Source: CALBPI01 sp039033995
Lineage (GTDB): Bacteria; Pseudomonadota; Gammaproteobacteria; Steroidobacterales; Woeseiaceae
Reading direction: 5' to 3'
Assembly (NCBI GenBank): GCA_039033995.1
Contig: JBCCBP010000010.1
Location: 31,069 to 95,068, forward strand
DNA length: 64,000 bases
A program made the position numbers and the translations under genes. Below are positions 34,705-44,500 of the stretch, in pieces. Each line of letters starts with the position of its first letter. The stretch's first letter is position 1. The notes under the pieces were generated by a model. It saw nothing but the letters and a program-made list of their open reading frames with translations. It was not told the DNA's origin and made no database searches.

Positions 34705-36251
34705 ACAGATCAGGATCGATCGTACAGTGTCCTCTGCGGCTGGGAATTCTGGCTGCCAGTCTGCTAAGCGGCTGCGCGACAACGGATCTCCGCAATGTCA
34801 GGGACTACTCTGAGGAGCGGGCAATTCGCGATCAGGCCTGGACCTTGACCAGCCCGACACCGACGGTGACTGCAGTACCTGCAACGCAACCCGTCAGCGA
34901 AGATGATGAGCCACTGTATAGTTTTGTTGCCCGCAACCTACCTATCGATCAGGCCTGCAAGTTGTTCGGCAAGACCTATGCGTTAAATATTGTTGTCGAG
35001 CCGGACGTCGTTGGCAGTGTCAATGTCGATCTCACTGATCTCCCATTCGCCGAAGTCATGGAGTCGATGTTGGGTGCGAACGGTTATTACTGGGAGCGTC
35101 GCGGCAACATCGTTTTTATTAAATCACGCCAGACTGCAACGTTCGCGATCGATTATATTCGCCTTGTGCGCAGTGGCTCCGGTAGCAGTCAGGCGCAAGT
35201 GAGCTCTGGAGCTGCGGTCAGCGGTGGTGCTGGTGGCGTAGGCGGCGCTGGTGGTGCGGGAGCCGGTGGCGGAGAAGGTGGTGGCGGTCAGGCTGGACAG
35301 ATTCTGATCGAGCAAGAAGATTCCGTAGATTTCTGGGCGGAGCTTGAGGAACAGCTAAAGACACTGATATCCGATAAAGGCCGTTTGGTGATGAATCGAT
35401 TGGCGGGTACCGTACAAGTGACGGATCAGCATCGACGCGTTGAGGAGATCAGCCAGTACATCAATCAGCTCAACGAAGCTATTTACCGCCAAGTCGATAT
35501 CGAAGTGAAAATAGTTGAGGTGACACTCGACGAGGACACGAGTTTTGGAGTCGATTGGTCCCGTGTCGTACAAAGCGGTGATGGCGAGTTTGTGCAGGGC
35601 AACCTGTCCAATATTGTCTCGACGCCTGCCGGTGGGTTAGCGGCGTTAGCACCGACCGCGGATGTTTCGTTTCTGGATATCGAAAATGGTCTAAATCGCA
35701 TCACGGCAGTGCTGCAGGCCCTCGAGGAACAGGGCGAAGTCGATATCGTATCCCAACCCCATATCCGTACACTCAATAACCAATCGGCATTGATCAAAGT
35801 AGGTACCGATCGGACTTTTTTCCGCCGTGAGCAAAGCACCGGCACGACGGCCGCAGGCGCACAGACGTTTGCCACGGATGTGCCACAGGTGGTGACCGAG
35901 GGTATCGTTTTGTCGATAACGCCGCAGATTTCGGCATCGGGCTGGATCACACTCGATGTATCTCCAGTCGTAACACGGGTGTCTAGTGTGAGTGAGGTTG
36001 TTGACGGTAACGGTGTGGTCCAGTCGACAGCACCAAACCTGGATATCAGCCAGGCGTCATCACTGGTTAGAGCACGCAGTGGCGAGACGGTCGTTATCGG
36101 CGGTTTGATTCAAAGCCAGCAGACTTCGGCGAGACGGGCAGTGCCGTTACTCGGTCGCGTGCCGTGGTTGGGTCGATTGTTTAGCGCACAGTACGATATT
36201 GACCAGCGCAAAGAGCTGATCATGTTGATGACACCGCGCCTAATCAACTAG
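34701..36251 (+). CDS. Outer-membrane secretin (GspD/MshL-like)
   Basis: A 516-residue secretin. The signal peptide ends in a lipobox (LLSGC, Cys at about 25), so it is probably a lipoprotein that pilots itself. An N0/STN-like domain (PIDQACKLFGKTYALNIVVEPDV) is followed by a Gly/Ala-rich insert at about 165-195, an N1-type domain, and the C-terminal secretin core with EVDIVSQPHIRTLNNQSALIKVG and VPWLGRLFS. It ends in MLMTPRLIN. The short N-region resembles MshL more than the four-domain GspD. It should form the gated outer-membrane ring for the filament system. Confidence 0.9.
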   Translation: MNRSGSIVQCPLRLGILAASLLSGCATTDLRNVRDYSEERAIRDQAWTLTSPTPTVTAVPATQPVSEDDEPLYSFVARNLPIDQACKLFGKTYALNIVVEPDVVGSVNVDLTDLPFAEVMESMLGANGYYWERRGNIVFIKSRQTATFAIDYIRLVRSGSGSSQAQVSSGAAVSGGAGGVGGAGGAGAGGGEGGGGQAGQILIEQEDSVDFWAELEEQLKTLISDKGRLVMNRLAGTVQVTDQHRRVEEISQYINQLNEAIYRQVDIEVKIVEVTLDEDTSFGVDWSRVVQSGDGEFVQGNLSNIVSTPAGGLAALAPTADVSFLDIENGLNRITAVLQALEEQGEVDIVSQPHIRTLNNQSALIKVGTDRTFFRREQSTGTTAAGAQTFATDVPQVVTEGIVLSITPQISASGWITLDVSPVVTRVSSVSEVVDGNGVVQSTAPNLDISQASSLVRARSGETVVIGGLIQSQQTSARRAVPLLGRVPWLGRLFSAQYDIDQRKELIMLMTPRLIN

Positions 36252-36353
36252 CACTTCGCATCCATTGGTCGCCATCGTGAGTGAGATCTGTCAAGTCTGG
36301 TGACGGGCATTCATCCCGCGTAGTATCTCGATCAGGTTGTCAAGGACACTGAG

Positions 36354-37820
36354 ATGCTGACCGACGATTTTGCTGATTTCGAATCTGTTTTTGCCGATGC
36401 GGTCAAGCTCTGTGGCGCCGAGATCCATCAGCAGCAATCGGGTCAGACACCGGCCAGCGGATACGCGCCTTTGCCACGCATTCTGGATGACCTTGACGTC
36501 GCGACATGGCTACGTGAAGGCGGTATGCAGCGAGAGTCGTTTAACGAATTTCTGGGTACCTATCTCGACTATTCAGTCAAACTTCGCCACCCAAAACATA
36601 TCGCACACCAGGTGTCAGTACCCGATTATCCCTCAGCGTTAGCGGCACTGATCAATGGCCTGACCAATAACCCCATGGCGATCTTCGAGATGGGCCCTGC
36701 TGGCGCGGCTGTTGAGTTCGCGATCATCAATTGGATGCTTGAGCATATTGGGTGGCGACCGCAACCATTAAGAGTCGACGCGGACAGCGTCGGTGACCAT
36801 GCAGCTGGCGTACTGACGCACGGTGGGTCACTCGCCAATCTGACCTGTTTTTTAGCGGCGCGAGCGCGGATCGCGCCGGACGCCTGGCAATCCGGCACAC
36901 CGAATGATTTGGTCGTGTTGGTGCCGCCGGCCTCGCATTATTCAGTTGCCCGTGCGATCGCGATTCTCGGTCTTGGCACAGACGCTATTGTCGACTTGCC
37001 CGCCAACGCATTGGGTGTCGTCGACCCAAGCCGAGTACCGGAATTACTCGATGGGCTAGCGGCGCAAGGCAAGCGCTGTATGGCCTTGATGGCGAACGCG
37101 TGTGCAACGGCAACCGGTTTGCACGATCCGCTGCAGGCTCTTGGAGAACTGTGCGAGCAGCGTGGTATCTGGTTTCATGTCGACGGCTGCCACGGCGCAA
37201 GTGCGTTGCTGAGTCCGGAATATCAAGGCTACTTGCAAGGTATCGAGTACGCGGATTCCGTAGTGTGGGATGCCCACAAGATGTTGCAGGTGCCGGCCTT
37301 GTGTGCGGCTGTACTATTTCGCAACGCAAAGAGTTTCGAGGCTGCCTTTCATCAGGACGCGAGCTATTTGGCTTATGACCGTGATTTGGACGCGTACGAC
37401 TCGTTGCCGAGGGCTATCGAGTGCACGAAGTCGTCTTTAGGCCTTAAACTATTTATGAACCTCGCTTGGCGAGGCGAAGAAGTGCTCGGCTCCTATGTGA
37501 CCGATCGCTACAAGATGACGGGGCATTTCTGGCGTGTCATTTCGCAAACTGATGGTTTTCATTGTCCCTATGAGCCGGAATCCAACATCCTGTGTTTTGG
37601 TTACGGCGACGACGATAGTCTTTATCAGCCCGTTCGTGATGCGCTCGTGCAGCAAGGTGTGGCGCACATTACCACTGCGCAGGTAGCGGGACGACAGTGG
37701 TTGAGACTGACGGTGATGAACCCGCTCACCGACGAGGCCGTGTTGCTTGACGTGTTGGACGACATCGCGGCAATGGTGGAGCAGCTCAAGACCAGCCAAA
37801 TATCAACGACATTATGGTAA
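36354..37820 (+). CDS. Group II PLP-dependent decarboxylase
   Basis: A 488-residue fold-type I enzyme. The motifs are THGGSLANLTCFLAAR (phosphate binding), HVDGCHG and WDAHKML with the Schiff-base Lys309. The family includes glutamate, aspartate, 2,4-diaminobutyrate, histidine and aromatic amino acid decarboxylases. The overall style resembles the diaminobutyrate/cysteine-sulfinate branch but substrate assignment is not safe. Start ATG 36354. It stands alone after the secretin operon; neither side has a clear terminator. Confidence 0.88.
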   Translation: MLTDDFADFESVFADAVKLCGAEIHQQQSGQTPASGYAPLPRILDDLDVATWLREGGMQRESFNEFLGTYLDYSVKLRHPKHIAHQVSVPDYPSALAALINGLTNNPMAIFEMGPAGAAVEFAIINWMLEHIGWRPQPLRVDADSVGDHAAGVLTHGGSLANLTCFLAARARIAPDAWQSGTPNDLVVLVPPASHYSVARAIAILGLGTDAIVDLPANALGVVDPSRVPELLDGLAAQGKRCMALMANACATATGLHDPLQALGELCEQRGIWFHVDGCHGASALLSPEYQGYLQGIEYADSVVWDAHKMLQVPALCAAVLFRNAKSFEAAFHQDASYLAYDRDLDAYDSLPRAIECTKSSLGLKLFMNLAWRGEEVLGSYVTDRYKMTGHFWRVISQTDGFHCPYEPESNILCFGYGDDDSLYQPVRDALVQQGVAHITTAQVAGRQWLRLTVMNPLTDEAVLLDVLDDIAAMVEQLKTSQISTTLW

Positions 37821-38145
37821 CAGTTAACTGCAAGTTTGCACTGCAGGTCACTGATTGTCTTTGTGTTCATCACATAATGTTGCATCGCAACACTAGTCTA
37901 CTGGCCACTTAGCAGGTATGCTTGTAGCGTGATATAACACAGGCGCACCGCACCGTCGGTGTGTCTCGCCAACGGGTGACGGGGGTCTCGCAATGGCATT
38001 GGAGTGCGCGCACGCGCGGACGTGTTGCGTGGCACCGCGGCGACCTCATTTGGGTCGCGTAGTGGAGGCAATGGCGCACAGTCGACGAAGAACAAGAAGC
38101 GAGGCGAGATTGATTATTCATTTTCCGACATCCGAAGAGTTGCAG
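37821..38145. other. 325-base gap upstream of the DUF3336 patatin
   Basis: An in-frame extension of the patatin gene reaches 37993, but its extra residues (Arg, His and Cys rich) look non-coding. A small hairpin GTTGC-ATC-GCAAC lies near 37880. A possible -10 element, TATAAC, lies near 37934. Nothing else stands out. Confidence 0.45.
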
Positions 38146-39591
38146 ATGCGTAACGCAAACACGTACGCACAGTGGAAGCGCGCGGCCATTCGTTACGACA
38201 AAAATCACCGACTGGATAAATGGAAGCGCCGTGAGCGCTCATCGCAGTACGACTATGTGGCGATCCGCGAGCGGCTCGACATGCTGCAGGAGCTCCGTCA
38301 GCAGCGCGATGATCATGGTCTGTTGTTCACGTTGAATGAAGGCATACACGGCAATCTCGGCGGTATGGGTAAGCCGGATCTGTACCGCAAGGCGAAATTC
38401 GGTACCAAAAAGCTGATTGTCGATTACACGGATGAAATCTGCGATTGCCTGCAGCACCTCGCAAACCCGCGGGTACGCAATATCTCGCTGGACGAAAAGC
38501 TCGATTTTTTTGACCGGGCAAGCCATTGCTACGGTCGCAGCGCGCTGCTTTTGAGCGGCGCTGGTAGCCTGTTGTACTACCATGTCGGTGTGGCGAAAGC
38601 GCTTTGGGAGCAAAGCACGTTGCCGAGCATCATCTCAGGCTCCAGTGGTGGTGCTTTTGTCGCGGCTTTGCTCGGTACCCGTGCCAATAACGAGATTGGT
38701 GATTTGTTCGCGCGCAGCTTTCTGGAATCTGAAGCAGCCGATGATCCAGGTATTTTCGGTCGTGTCGCACAACTGGCTGGTACGCGCATGCCGGCCGAGC
38801 AGGTCTGGGAGGTCGTCGAACGGCTTATTCCGGACATGACCTTCCAGGAAGCTTATGAACATAGCAATCGACACATCAACATCTCCGTCGCGCCGTCGCA
38901 GCAACACCAGGCTTCGAGGCTGCTGAACGCGATCACGTCGCCGAATGTTATGGTGCGAGAAGCCGTCATGGCGTCGTGTGCTGTGCCCGGTGTTTACCCA
39001 CCGGTCGCGTTGGCCGCCAGAAACGCGCAGGGCAAACGCCAGCCGTATCTTGCATCCAGACGTTGGGTGGATGGTTCCGTCGCCCAGGATCTGCCGGTCA
39101 AACGATTGGCCAGATTGTATGGCGTGAATCATACGATCGTGAGTCAGACCAATCCGTTGGTGCTGCCGTTTATCAATGAGTTCAAAGGCAGAAATACGAC
39201 GTGGGATATTCTGCGGGAAACCGGGCTCGCGACGGCGAAAAACTGGTCGTTGGCCACCGCGCAGTTGCTATCCAAGCCACTGCGTGGCAATGCCACTGTC
39301 TCTCGCTTGATCAGTACGTACGGATCCGTGTTGTCGCAGACATATACTGGTGATATCAATATTTTGCCGGCCAGTCGCAGCTTCAACCCACTGCGAATTC
39401 TATCGAGTCGCACGCGACAGGAAATTCTTGATCTGGTGAAGGAGGGCGAACGCGCGACGTGGCCAGCCATCGAGAAAATTCGTACGCAGACCAAGATTAG
39501 CCGCACGTTGGACGAGATCATGGAGCAATTCGAAGATCGTATGGTCAGCATCGCGAGACGTCAGCAGATCATGCTCGATCGTTCCGCTTAG
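38146..39591 (+). CDS. DUF3336 patatin-like lipase (TGL3/4/5-like)
   Basis: The ATG at 38146 gives 481 residues starting MRNANTYAQWKRAA, which matches where the DUF3336 domain normally begins. Residues about 1-120 are the DUF3336 region (RYDKNHRLDKWK, YDYVAIRERLDML, NEGIHGNLGGMG). The patatin domain has the oxyanion Gly pair in LLSGAGSL, the nucleophile SGSSGG (about Ser166) and the catalytic Asp in WVDGS (about 309). Relatives include yeast triacylglycerol lipases and many bacterial proteins of unknown substrate. The next gene, an alpha/beta hydrolase, begins 23 bases later, so both may act in lipid turnover. Confidence 0.87.
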   Translation: MRNANTYAQWKRAAIRYDKNHRLDKWKRRERSSQYDYVAIRERLDMLQELRQQRDDHGLLFTLNEGIHGNLGGMGKPDLYRKAKFGTKKLIVDYTDEICDCLQHLANPRVRNISLDEKLDFFDRASHCYGRSALLLSGAGSLLYYHVGVAKALWEQSTLPSIISGSSGGAFVAALLGTRANNEIGDLFARSFLESEAADDPGIFGRVAQLAGTRMPAEQVWEVVERLIPDMTFQEAYEHSNRHINISVAPSQQHQASRLLNAITSPNVMVREAVMASCAVPGVYPPVALAARNAQGKRQPYLASRRWVDGSVAQDLPVKRLARLYGVNHTIVSQTNPLVLPFINEFKGRNTTWDILRETGLATAKNWSLATAQLLSKPLRGNATVSRLISTYGSVLSQTYTGDINILPASRSFNPLRILSSRTRQEILDLVKEGERATWPAIEKIRTQTKISRTLDEIMEQFEDRMVSIARRQQIMLDRSA

Positions 39592-39614
39592 GCACAACGG
39601 TGGCCGACTAGTTC

Positions 39615-40541
39615 GTGCAGTATCTGATCTACAGCGCGATCGCGCTTGGCGTGATCACGGCAGTCGTGCACGTGTTTCCAACACAGACAGTCCGGGGGGC
39701 GACTCGCGCGCTGACGCGCGTGCTCGGTTTTCACGCCAAGTCGCAATCAGTGGACGGTATTCGATGGCCCTACCTTGAGGGTGGGCAGGGCGATGACGTC
39801 GTACTGCTCGTCCATGGGTATGCCGCGGATAAAGAATCCTGGCTGGCCTACGCGCTTCGTTTACGCGGCGCTTATCGTATCGTTATACCCGATTTGCCGG
39901 GCTTCGGTGCCAACACGCGCGACGCCACACTCGACTATTCACCACGTGCTCAAGCGGCTCGCGTGATCGCATTCTGCGAGGCACTCGGCATTGATCGCTG
40001 CCACGTTGTTGGGAGTTCGATGGGAGGCTACATTAGTTGCTGGATGGCACTGGACGCGCCGAAGTTGGTGGCGACGCTGACGTTGATGAATGCCGCCGGT
40101 GTGTTGGGAGAGCGCGCGTCTGTCGTGCAGCAAGAGGCGGAGCAAGGTCGCAATCCGCTATTGGCGGACACGATGCTGGCACTGGATCGGTTATTGCCGT
40201 TACTGTCGCATCGCACGATGCCGTTGCCCGGATTTGTTCGCAAGCATCTGCTTGCACAGTATCGGGAACATGCAGAACATCTGGATCGGGTATTTTGGCA
40301 ACTTGTGGACGCTCAGCAGACGGATGGATTGGAAGAGAATCTGACAATGGTACAGATGCCGACGCTCGTGATCTGGGGCGAGTTTGACCAGATCATTGAT
40401 GTTAGCTGTGCCGCCGTTTTTACTCGGCTTATCCCAACTTCTCGCTTACTGATTCTGCCTGCCGTGGGACACATACCGATGTACGAAGCGCCCCAGGCAG
40501 CAGCAACTGCTCACAAAGCACTGATACGCTCGGCGCCCTAA
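39615..40541 (+). CDS. Alpha/beta hydrolase (lipase/esterase-like)
   Basis: A 308-residue protein with a GTG start at 39615. The first 20 residues form a hydrophobic segment that could anchor it to the inner membrane. The oxyanion motif LLVHGYAADKESW, nucleophile elbow GSSMGG, acid WGEFDQIID and base VGHIP make a full Ser-Asp-His triad. It resembles monoacylglycerol-lipase or AbhD6-type enzymes. It is probably co-transcribed with the upstream patatin and could act on its products. Its end overlaps the convergent LOG gene by four bases. Confidence 0.9.
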   Translation: MQYLIYSAIALGVITAVVHVFPTQTVRGATRALTRVLGFHAKSQSVDGIRWPYLEGGQGDDVVLLVHGYAADKESWLAYALRLRGAYRIVIPDLPGFGANTRDATLDYSPRAQAARVIAFCEALGIDRCHVVGSSMGGYISCWMALDAPKLVATLTLMNAAGVLGERASVVQQEAEQGRNPLLADTMLALDRLLPLLSHRTMPLPGFVRKHLLAQYREHAEHLDRVFWQLVDAQQTDGLEENLTMVQMPTLVIWGEFDQIIDVSCAAVFTRLIPTSRLLILPAVGHIPMYEAPQAAATAHKALIRSAP

Positions 40542-41137
40542 GGTCTTACGCTACGCTCCAGCCACTTGCCAACAGTTGGCAGCGTGACATCGAACAACTT
40601 GCCGATAAGCCTGTCGGCGTCATTGTCACTCTGTAGCATGTCGAGATGGTCCGGCTTTACAAAGCCGGCCTCGGCCTGATGTTGCATAAACGTGATCAGC
40701 GCATCGAAGTAATGCTCGATGTTAAGGAAGCCAAACGGTTTCGCGTGAATACCCAATTGCGTCCACGTGATCACCTCGAAACTCTCGTCGAGCGTGCCAA
40801 ATCCACCTGGTAACGCGATGAAGGCGTCACTATGGTCGGCCATCACTTGCTTTCGTTGGTGCATAGACTCAACGATGATCAGGTCGGATAAGTGTTGGTG
40901 TGCGATCTCCTTCTTGGCCAGCGACTGAGGAATCACGCCGGTGACATGACCGCCGGACGCCAGTACGGCATCAGCGACCACACCCATTAGCCCACAGCTC
41001 GAGCCCCCGTAGGTGAGATCGATGCCGCGCGCTGCCATAGCCAGCCCCAGGGCCTCCGCGCCGGCCCGGTAGGCCGGCTTGTTGCCGTCATTCGCACCGC
41101 AAAAAACGGCAATGCGTGAGAGCTTTCGTGCCGTCAC
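40538..41137 (-). CDS. LOG family nucleotide 5'-monophosphate phosphoribohydrolase
   Basis: A 199-residue protein with a GTG start at 41137. The LOG motif PGGFGTLDESFE and the nucleotide-binding FCGANDG and GGSSCGLMG identify the family, known in plants for releasing cytokinins and in bacteria for hydrolysing AMP-type nucleotides (PpnN-related). Its start lies one base from the stop of pilE, so it is probably read from the same transcript as the minor-pilin operon, an unexpected tail gene. Confidence 0.9.
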   Translation of the reverse strand: MTARKLSRIAVFCGANDGNKPAYRAGAEALGLAMAARGIDLTYGGSSCGLMGVVADAVLASGGHVTGVIPQSLAKKEIAHQHLSDLIIVESMHQRKQVMADHSDAFIALPGGFGTLDESFEVITWTQLGIHAKPFGFLNIEHYFDALITFMQHQAEAGFVKPDHLDMLQSDNDADRLIGKLFDVTLPTVGKWLERSVRP

Positions 41138-41138
41138 G

Positions 41139-41576
41139 CTACCAGCAGTTGTTGACAGCTACGGTCGCTCCGGAAACGCCTTTGACGCCGCTTTGGGTCA
41201 AAGTCAGGGTGCCGCATTTATCGCCAGTCTGTGCGCCGGTTGGGGCAGCCTCGATGCGAAACGTCCGCTCTGCCAGGTTCTGCAGACTCAGGTTGTAGTA
41301 GGTTTCACCGCCACCTTTGGGTGCGGATAGCAAAGCAGACCCCGCGAGCACCGTGGTAACAGCGGTGCCAGCACGGTCCTGATCGTAGCGACCATTTTCG
41401 GTATAAAACCGCTCCATGAATTGCGCCAACTCCAAAACAACCGCCTGCCCATCTGCGCGATGCGCTTTGCGTACGCTTTCCTGGTAGCTCGGTATGACGA
41501 TCGCCGACAGAATACCGACGATTGTCACTACCGTCAGTAATTCCACCAGAGACATGCCGGATTGACGCTTACTCAT
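41139..41576 (-). CDS. pilE: PilE-like minor pilin
   Basis: A 145-residue prepilin. The leader SKRQSG is followed by MSLVELLTVVTIVGILSAIVIPSY, so the mature protein starts with Met instead of the usual Phe, with Glu5 kept. The C-terminal region has the PilE pattern AQFMERFYTENGRYDQ and a cysteine pair (KCGTLTLTQSG...NNCW) typical of the D-region disulphide. It sits at the end of the pilus-tip operon and overlaps the end of pilY1 by eight bases. It probably bridges tip minor pilins and the main filament. Confidence 0.9.
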   Translation of the reverse strand: MSKRQSGMSLVELLTVVTIVGILSAIVIPSYQESVRKAHRADGQAVVLELAQFMERFYTENGRYDQDRAGTAVTTVLAGSALLSAPKGGGETYYNLSLQNLAERTFRIEAAPTGAQTGDKCGTLTLTQSGVKGVSGATVAVNNCW

Positions 41577-44500
41577 TGATCAGTTGCTCCCATGACAGTC
41601 GGCCGTCGAGCGTGTTGTTGGTCACATCGATAGCACGCTTCTCAATACTACCGGTACTGCCCGGCGTATATTGGCGGTCGCCCAGAATTGATGATTGCCA
41701 CGGCAAGCCTTCGTTCGGGTTGAACTTCTCCCCGCCAGGCGCGAAGGTCAATGGATTGCCGTCTGCGTCGGTCAGGTTGTTGTCGGCAACAACATCCCCG
41801 TTGGTGATCAGCTCGTCGCCATTTAGATCGAAGAGCGGGATCTCCGGTCGGCTGCCATCGCAGATGTCGACCGACATCAACCAACCGCCGCCGCCGATGA
41901 CGCAAGGATCGGTTGCGCTTGGGACGATCGTGTTAAAGAACAACGCACTGCCACGCACCAACGGATTCGATACAGTGCGCTCCCCGGTATCCGGGAAGTC
42001 CATGTGCCAGCCGAACTCGGTGGCCGGGTCCATCGCCAAATTAGACGGAATACGCACCGCTGTCGTGTCGTACGTTAAAGCCGGGTCGTTAGCGAACTGC
42101 TCGAGCAGGTCATCACGGTCAAGCTCTTCCACGCCACGGTCCCAGATGCCGTAGAACGTTTGTTGATCGGTCGATGACTTATCGCCTTCGGTAATGTACT
42201 GGCCCGTGCCGAACAGAACCATAATGTCGGGCGATACGCTGTTGTCATATGGGCAACGTGCCAACACCGGGCGGCTGGTAATCGGTTGCGGGTTGTTGGA
42301 CGCGTCGGTAGCTGTAAACAGCGGCTCCGGCGTTGCGCCACCGCGATAGTCTGAACGCCATTGGCTAGTGTTGGCATTGCTGACATCGAACGCCCACATA
42401 TTGCCCTGAAGATCACCCGCGTAGATGCGGTCCGGCACGCGGTCGTTATCGAGGTCTGCCAGTTGCGGTGAGCTGAGGCCATTGTTGGCGCCTGGCAGCG
42501 TAATCTTGATGTAGTCCGAACCAAGCGTCCAAACACGATCCAGTCCGCCGTCGAGGAACACAATAAACAAAGCCGCTTGTCCGCTACCTGGATTGTTGTA
42601 GCCGTTACCGAAAATCGCTGCCCAGCGGCCATTCGCCATGAGCGCAATGGTCGGCTCGCTGAACGCAGCACCCAGATCGGGGTCATCATCACTGGTGAAT
42701 TCCCACATCACGAAATCCGCCGCATTAGCTTCTGTCATTGCCGTGGGGTCGGTCACGTCCAGTGCGAAGTAACCGGCACCGCCATTGCGAAGTCCACCAA
42801 CAAGAATGGTATGCCAATCAGGGCCGAAGCCATCGACGGTCGGTACATACGCATCGGTGACGACCGGTGTCAGGTCTACAAAATAACGGTGCACGTAGCT
42901 TTGTTGTGCGAGGGCATGCAAGCCTTCGCCGCTGACATTGCTGAACAGCGCGTTAGGCACGAAGCCCATAAACTCGGCGCCGGAGTCAGCGGACCCAGTG
43001 TCTGCCCAGATACCGTGCAACATACCGTCATTGGCGCCTACGTAAACTGCTTCCCGGCGACTGGCCGCAGGACCTGACTCAAAGGTTGAGTAAGCATCGG
43101 TGCCGGTCGGGAACGGCGCTGCATCTGGCCAGTTGCTAATCGGACGGCCCACCAGTACCGGACCAGAGTGAACAATGTCGCCGAGCACGGTGCGCGTTGA
43201 ACGCTCGCGCAAGCCCGTTTCACTTTCGTTACTACGATCACCGCGGAGGTAATCAAGGATATCCTGCCCGGTAAATCCGGTGGGCAGGTCGGTATTGAGA
43301 TCGTCCTGTTGCTCTGCCGTCAGCGCAGGCAACTTATTGAACGGAATACCACCGTTGGCGGGATCATAGGTGACGATCTGACGCGCGCTGGCGGCCGGGA
43401 TGAGGTCTGCTGCATCCCAGGAGGCGGTGCCATTCACGTCACCGGTAATCGGATCCAGTGCAGAAGCTGTCAGGAAGCCACTCCATTCCTCGGAGTCGAG
43501 CTTGGCCTGATAGACGAGGCTGTCGCTACTGAGCAGGCCAGTGTTGAACGTCACGGCCGCCGCGGTACCTTCTGTTTCCAGTACGGCCGCCAGTACATCC
43601 TGCATCTGTGTTGCAATCTCCGTCGGCGATGACGCGTTCAGCAGTTCACCGCGACCGTTGATCGTCGCATGGTAAATGTCATCGACCTGAGTACGCGTAA
43701 AGCTGGTGCTCGGCTCAAGCCAGGTTGGCGGGTTGTCGAATGCATCTTGTCGCGTAAAGTGCGTGACACCGAAGACTTCACCGACCGTGTTCAATGTTAC
43801 GCCGTAGGTGACCATGTGTAGGTCCGCGTTACAGTCCAGCAGAGGGTTTGGCGTGCCGGCGCAAGCGGCGGGCGTTGGCACCAGACCCGGTGTCAGTCCG
43901 GCCGGGGCATCAAGGTTCAGATAGTACTCCATCGCTGCATCAGCGATCGTATTTTCGAAGGCGTCCGCATAAGGTATGCCTTCACCGCCATCCGTGTTAC
44001 CGACGGTAATAGCATTCGTGTTGGCGAAACCATCTGTAAACAGAATGCCGAAGTTTTTCTGGCAGGCCTCGATGATGGGTCGGCTCGCATCGCTACGCTC
44101 AAACTGGCGGCCCATGTAATCGATAACCTGGCGAGTCGGTGTGCCACCGGTACCGCGTGCGGTGAAAATTTCATCGAGAAATGCGTCGCCGTCTGTTGTC
44201 AGGCTGACCATATCGACGTTCTGGCGATTGTTAAACAGGAAACGTCCGGCGCGTACGCCTGTAATCTCGCTGAATGCTTGTGAGACGCCACCGCGCATTG
44301 CCTGGTGACGTTTGCGGTAGTAGGTAAACCAGTTGGCAAAGTTCTGGATCTCTTCCGCGTAACTGCGTCCGCTTGGGAACGTGCGGCCATCGTTACGAAT
44401 TTCTACGCGGGTCAGGCAACGTCCATCAGGGCCAATCGTATCGGCATCCCCACCCAATGCGATAAAAAGTGCAGAATTCTCACGATAAACACGATAGACG

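Noticed and set aside
41522..42154. A 210-codon plus-strand frame opposite pilY1
   Set aside because: It lies entirely antisense to pilY1 and pilE, has Ser/Pro/Arg-rich composition and no motif; a mirror of the GC-rich third-codon bias.
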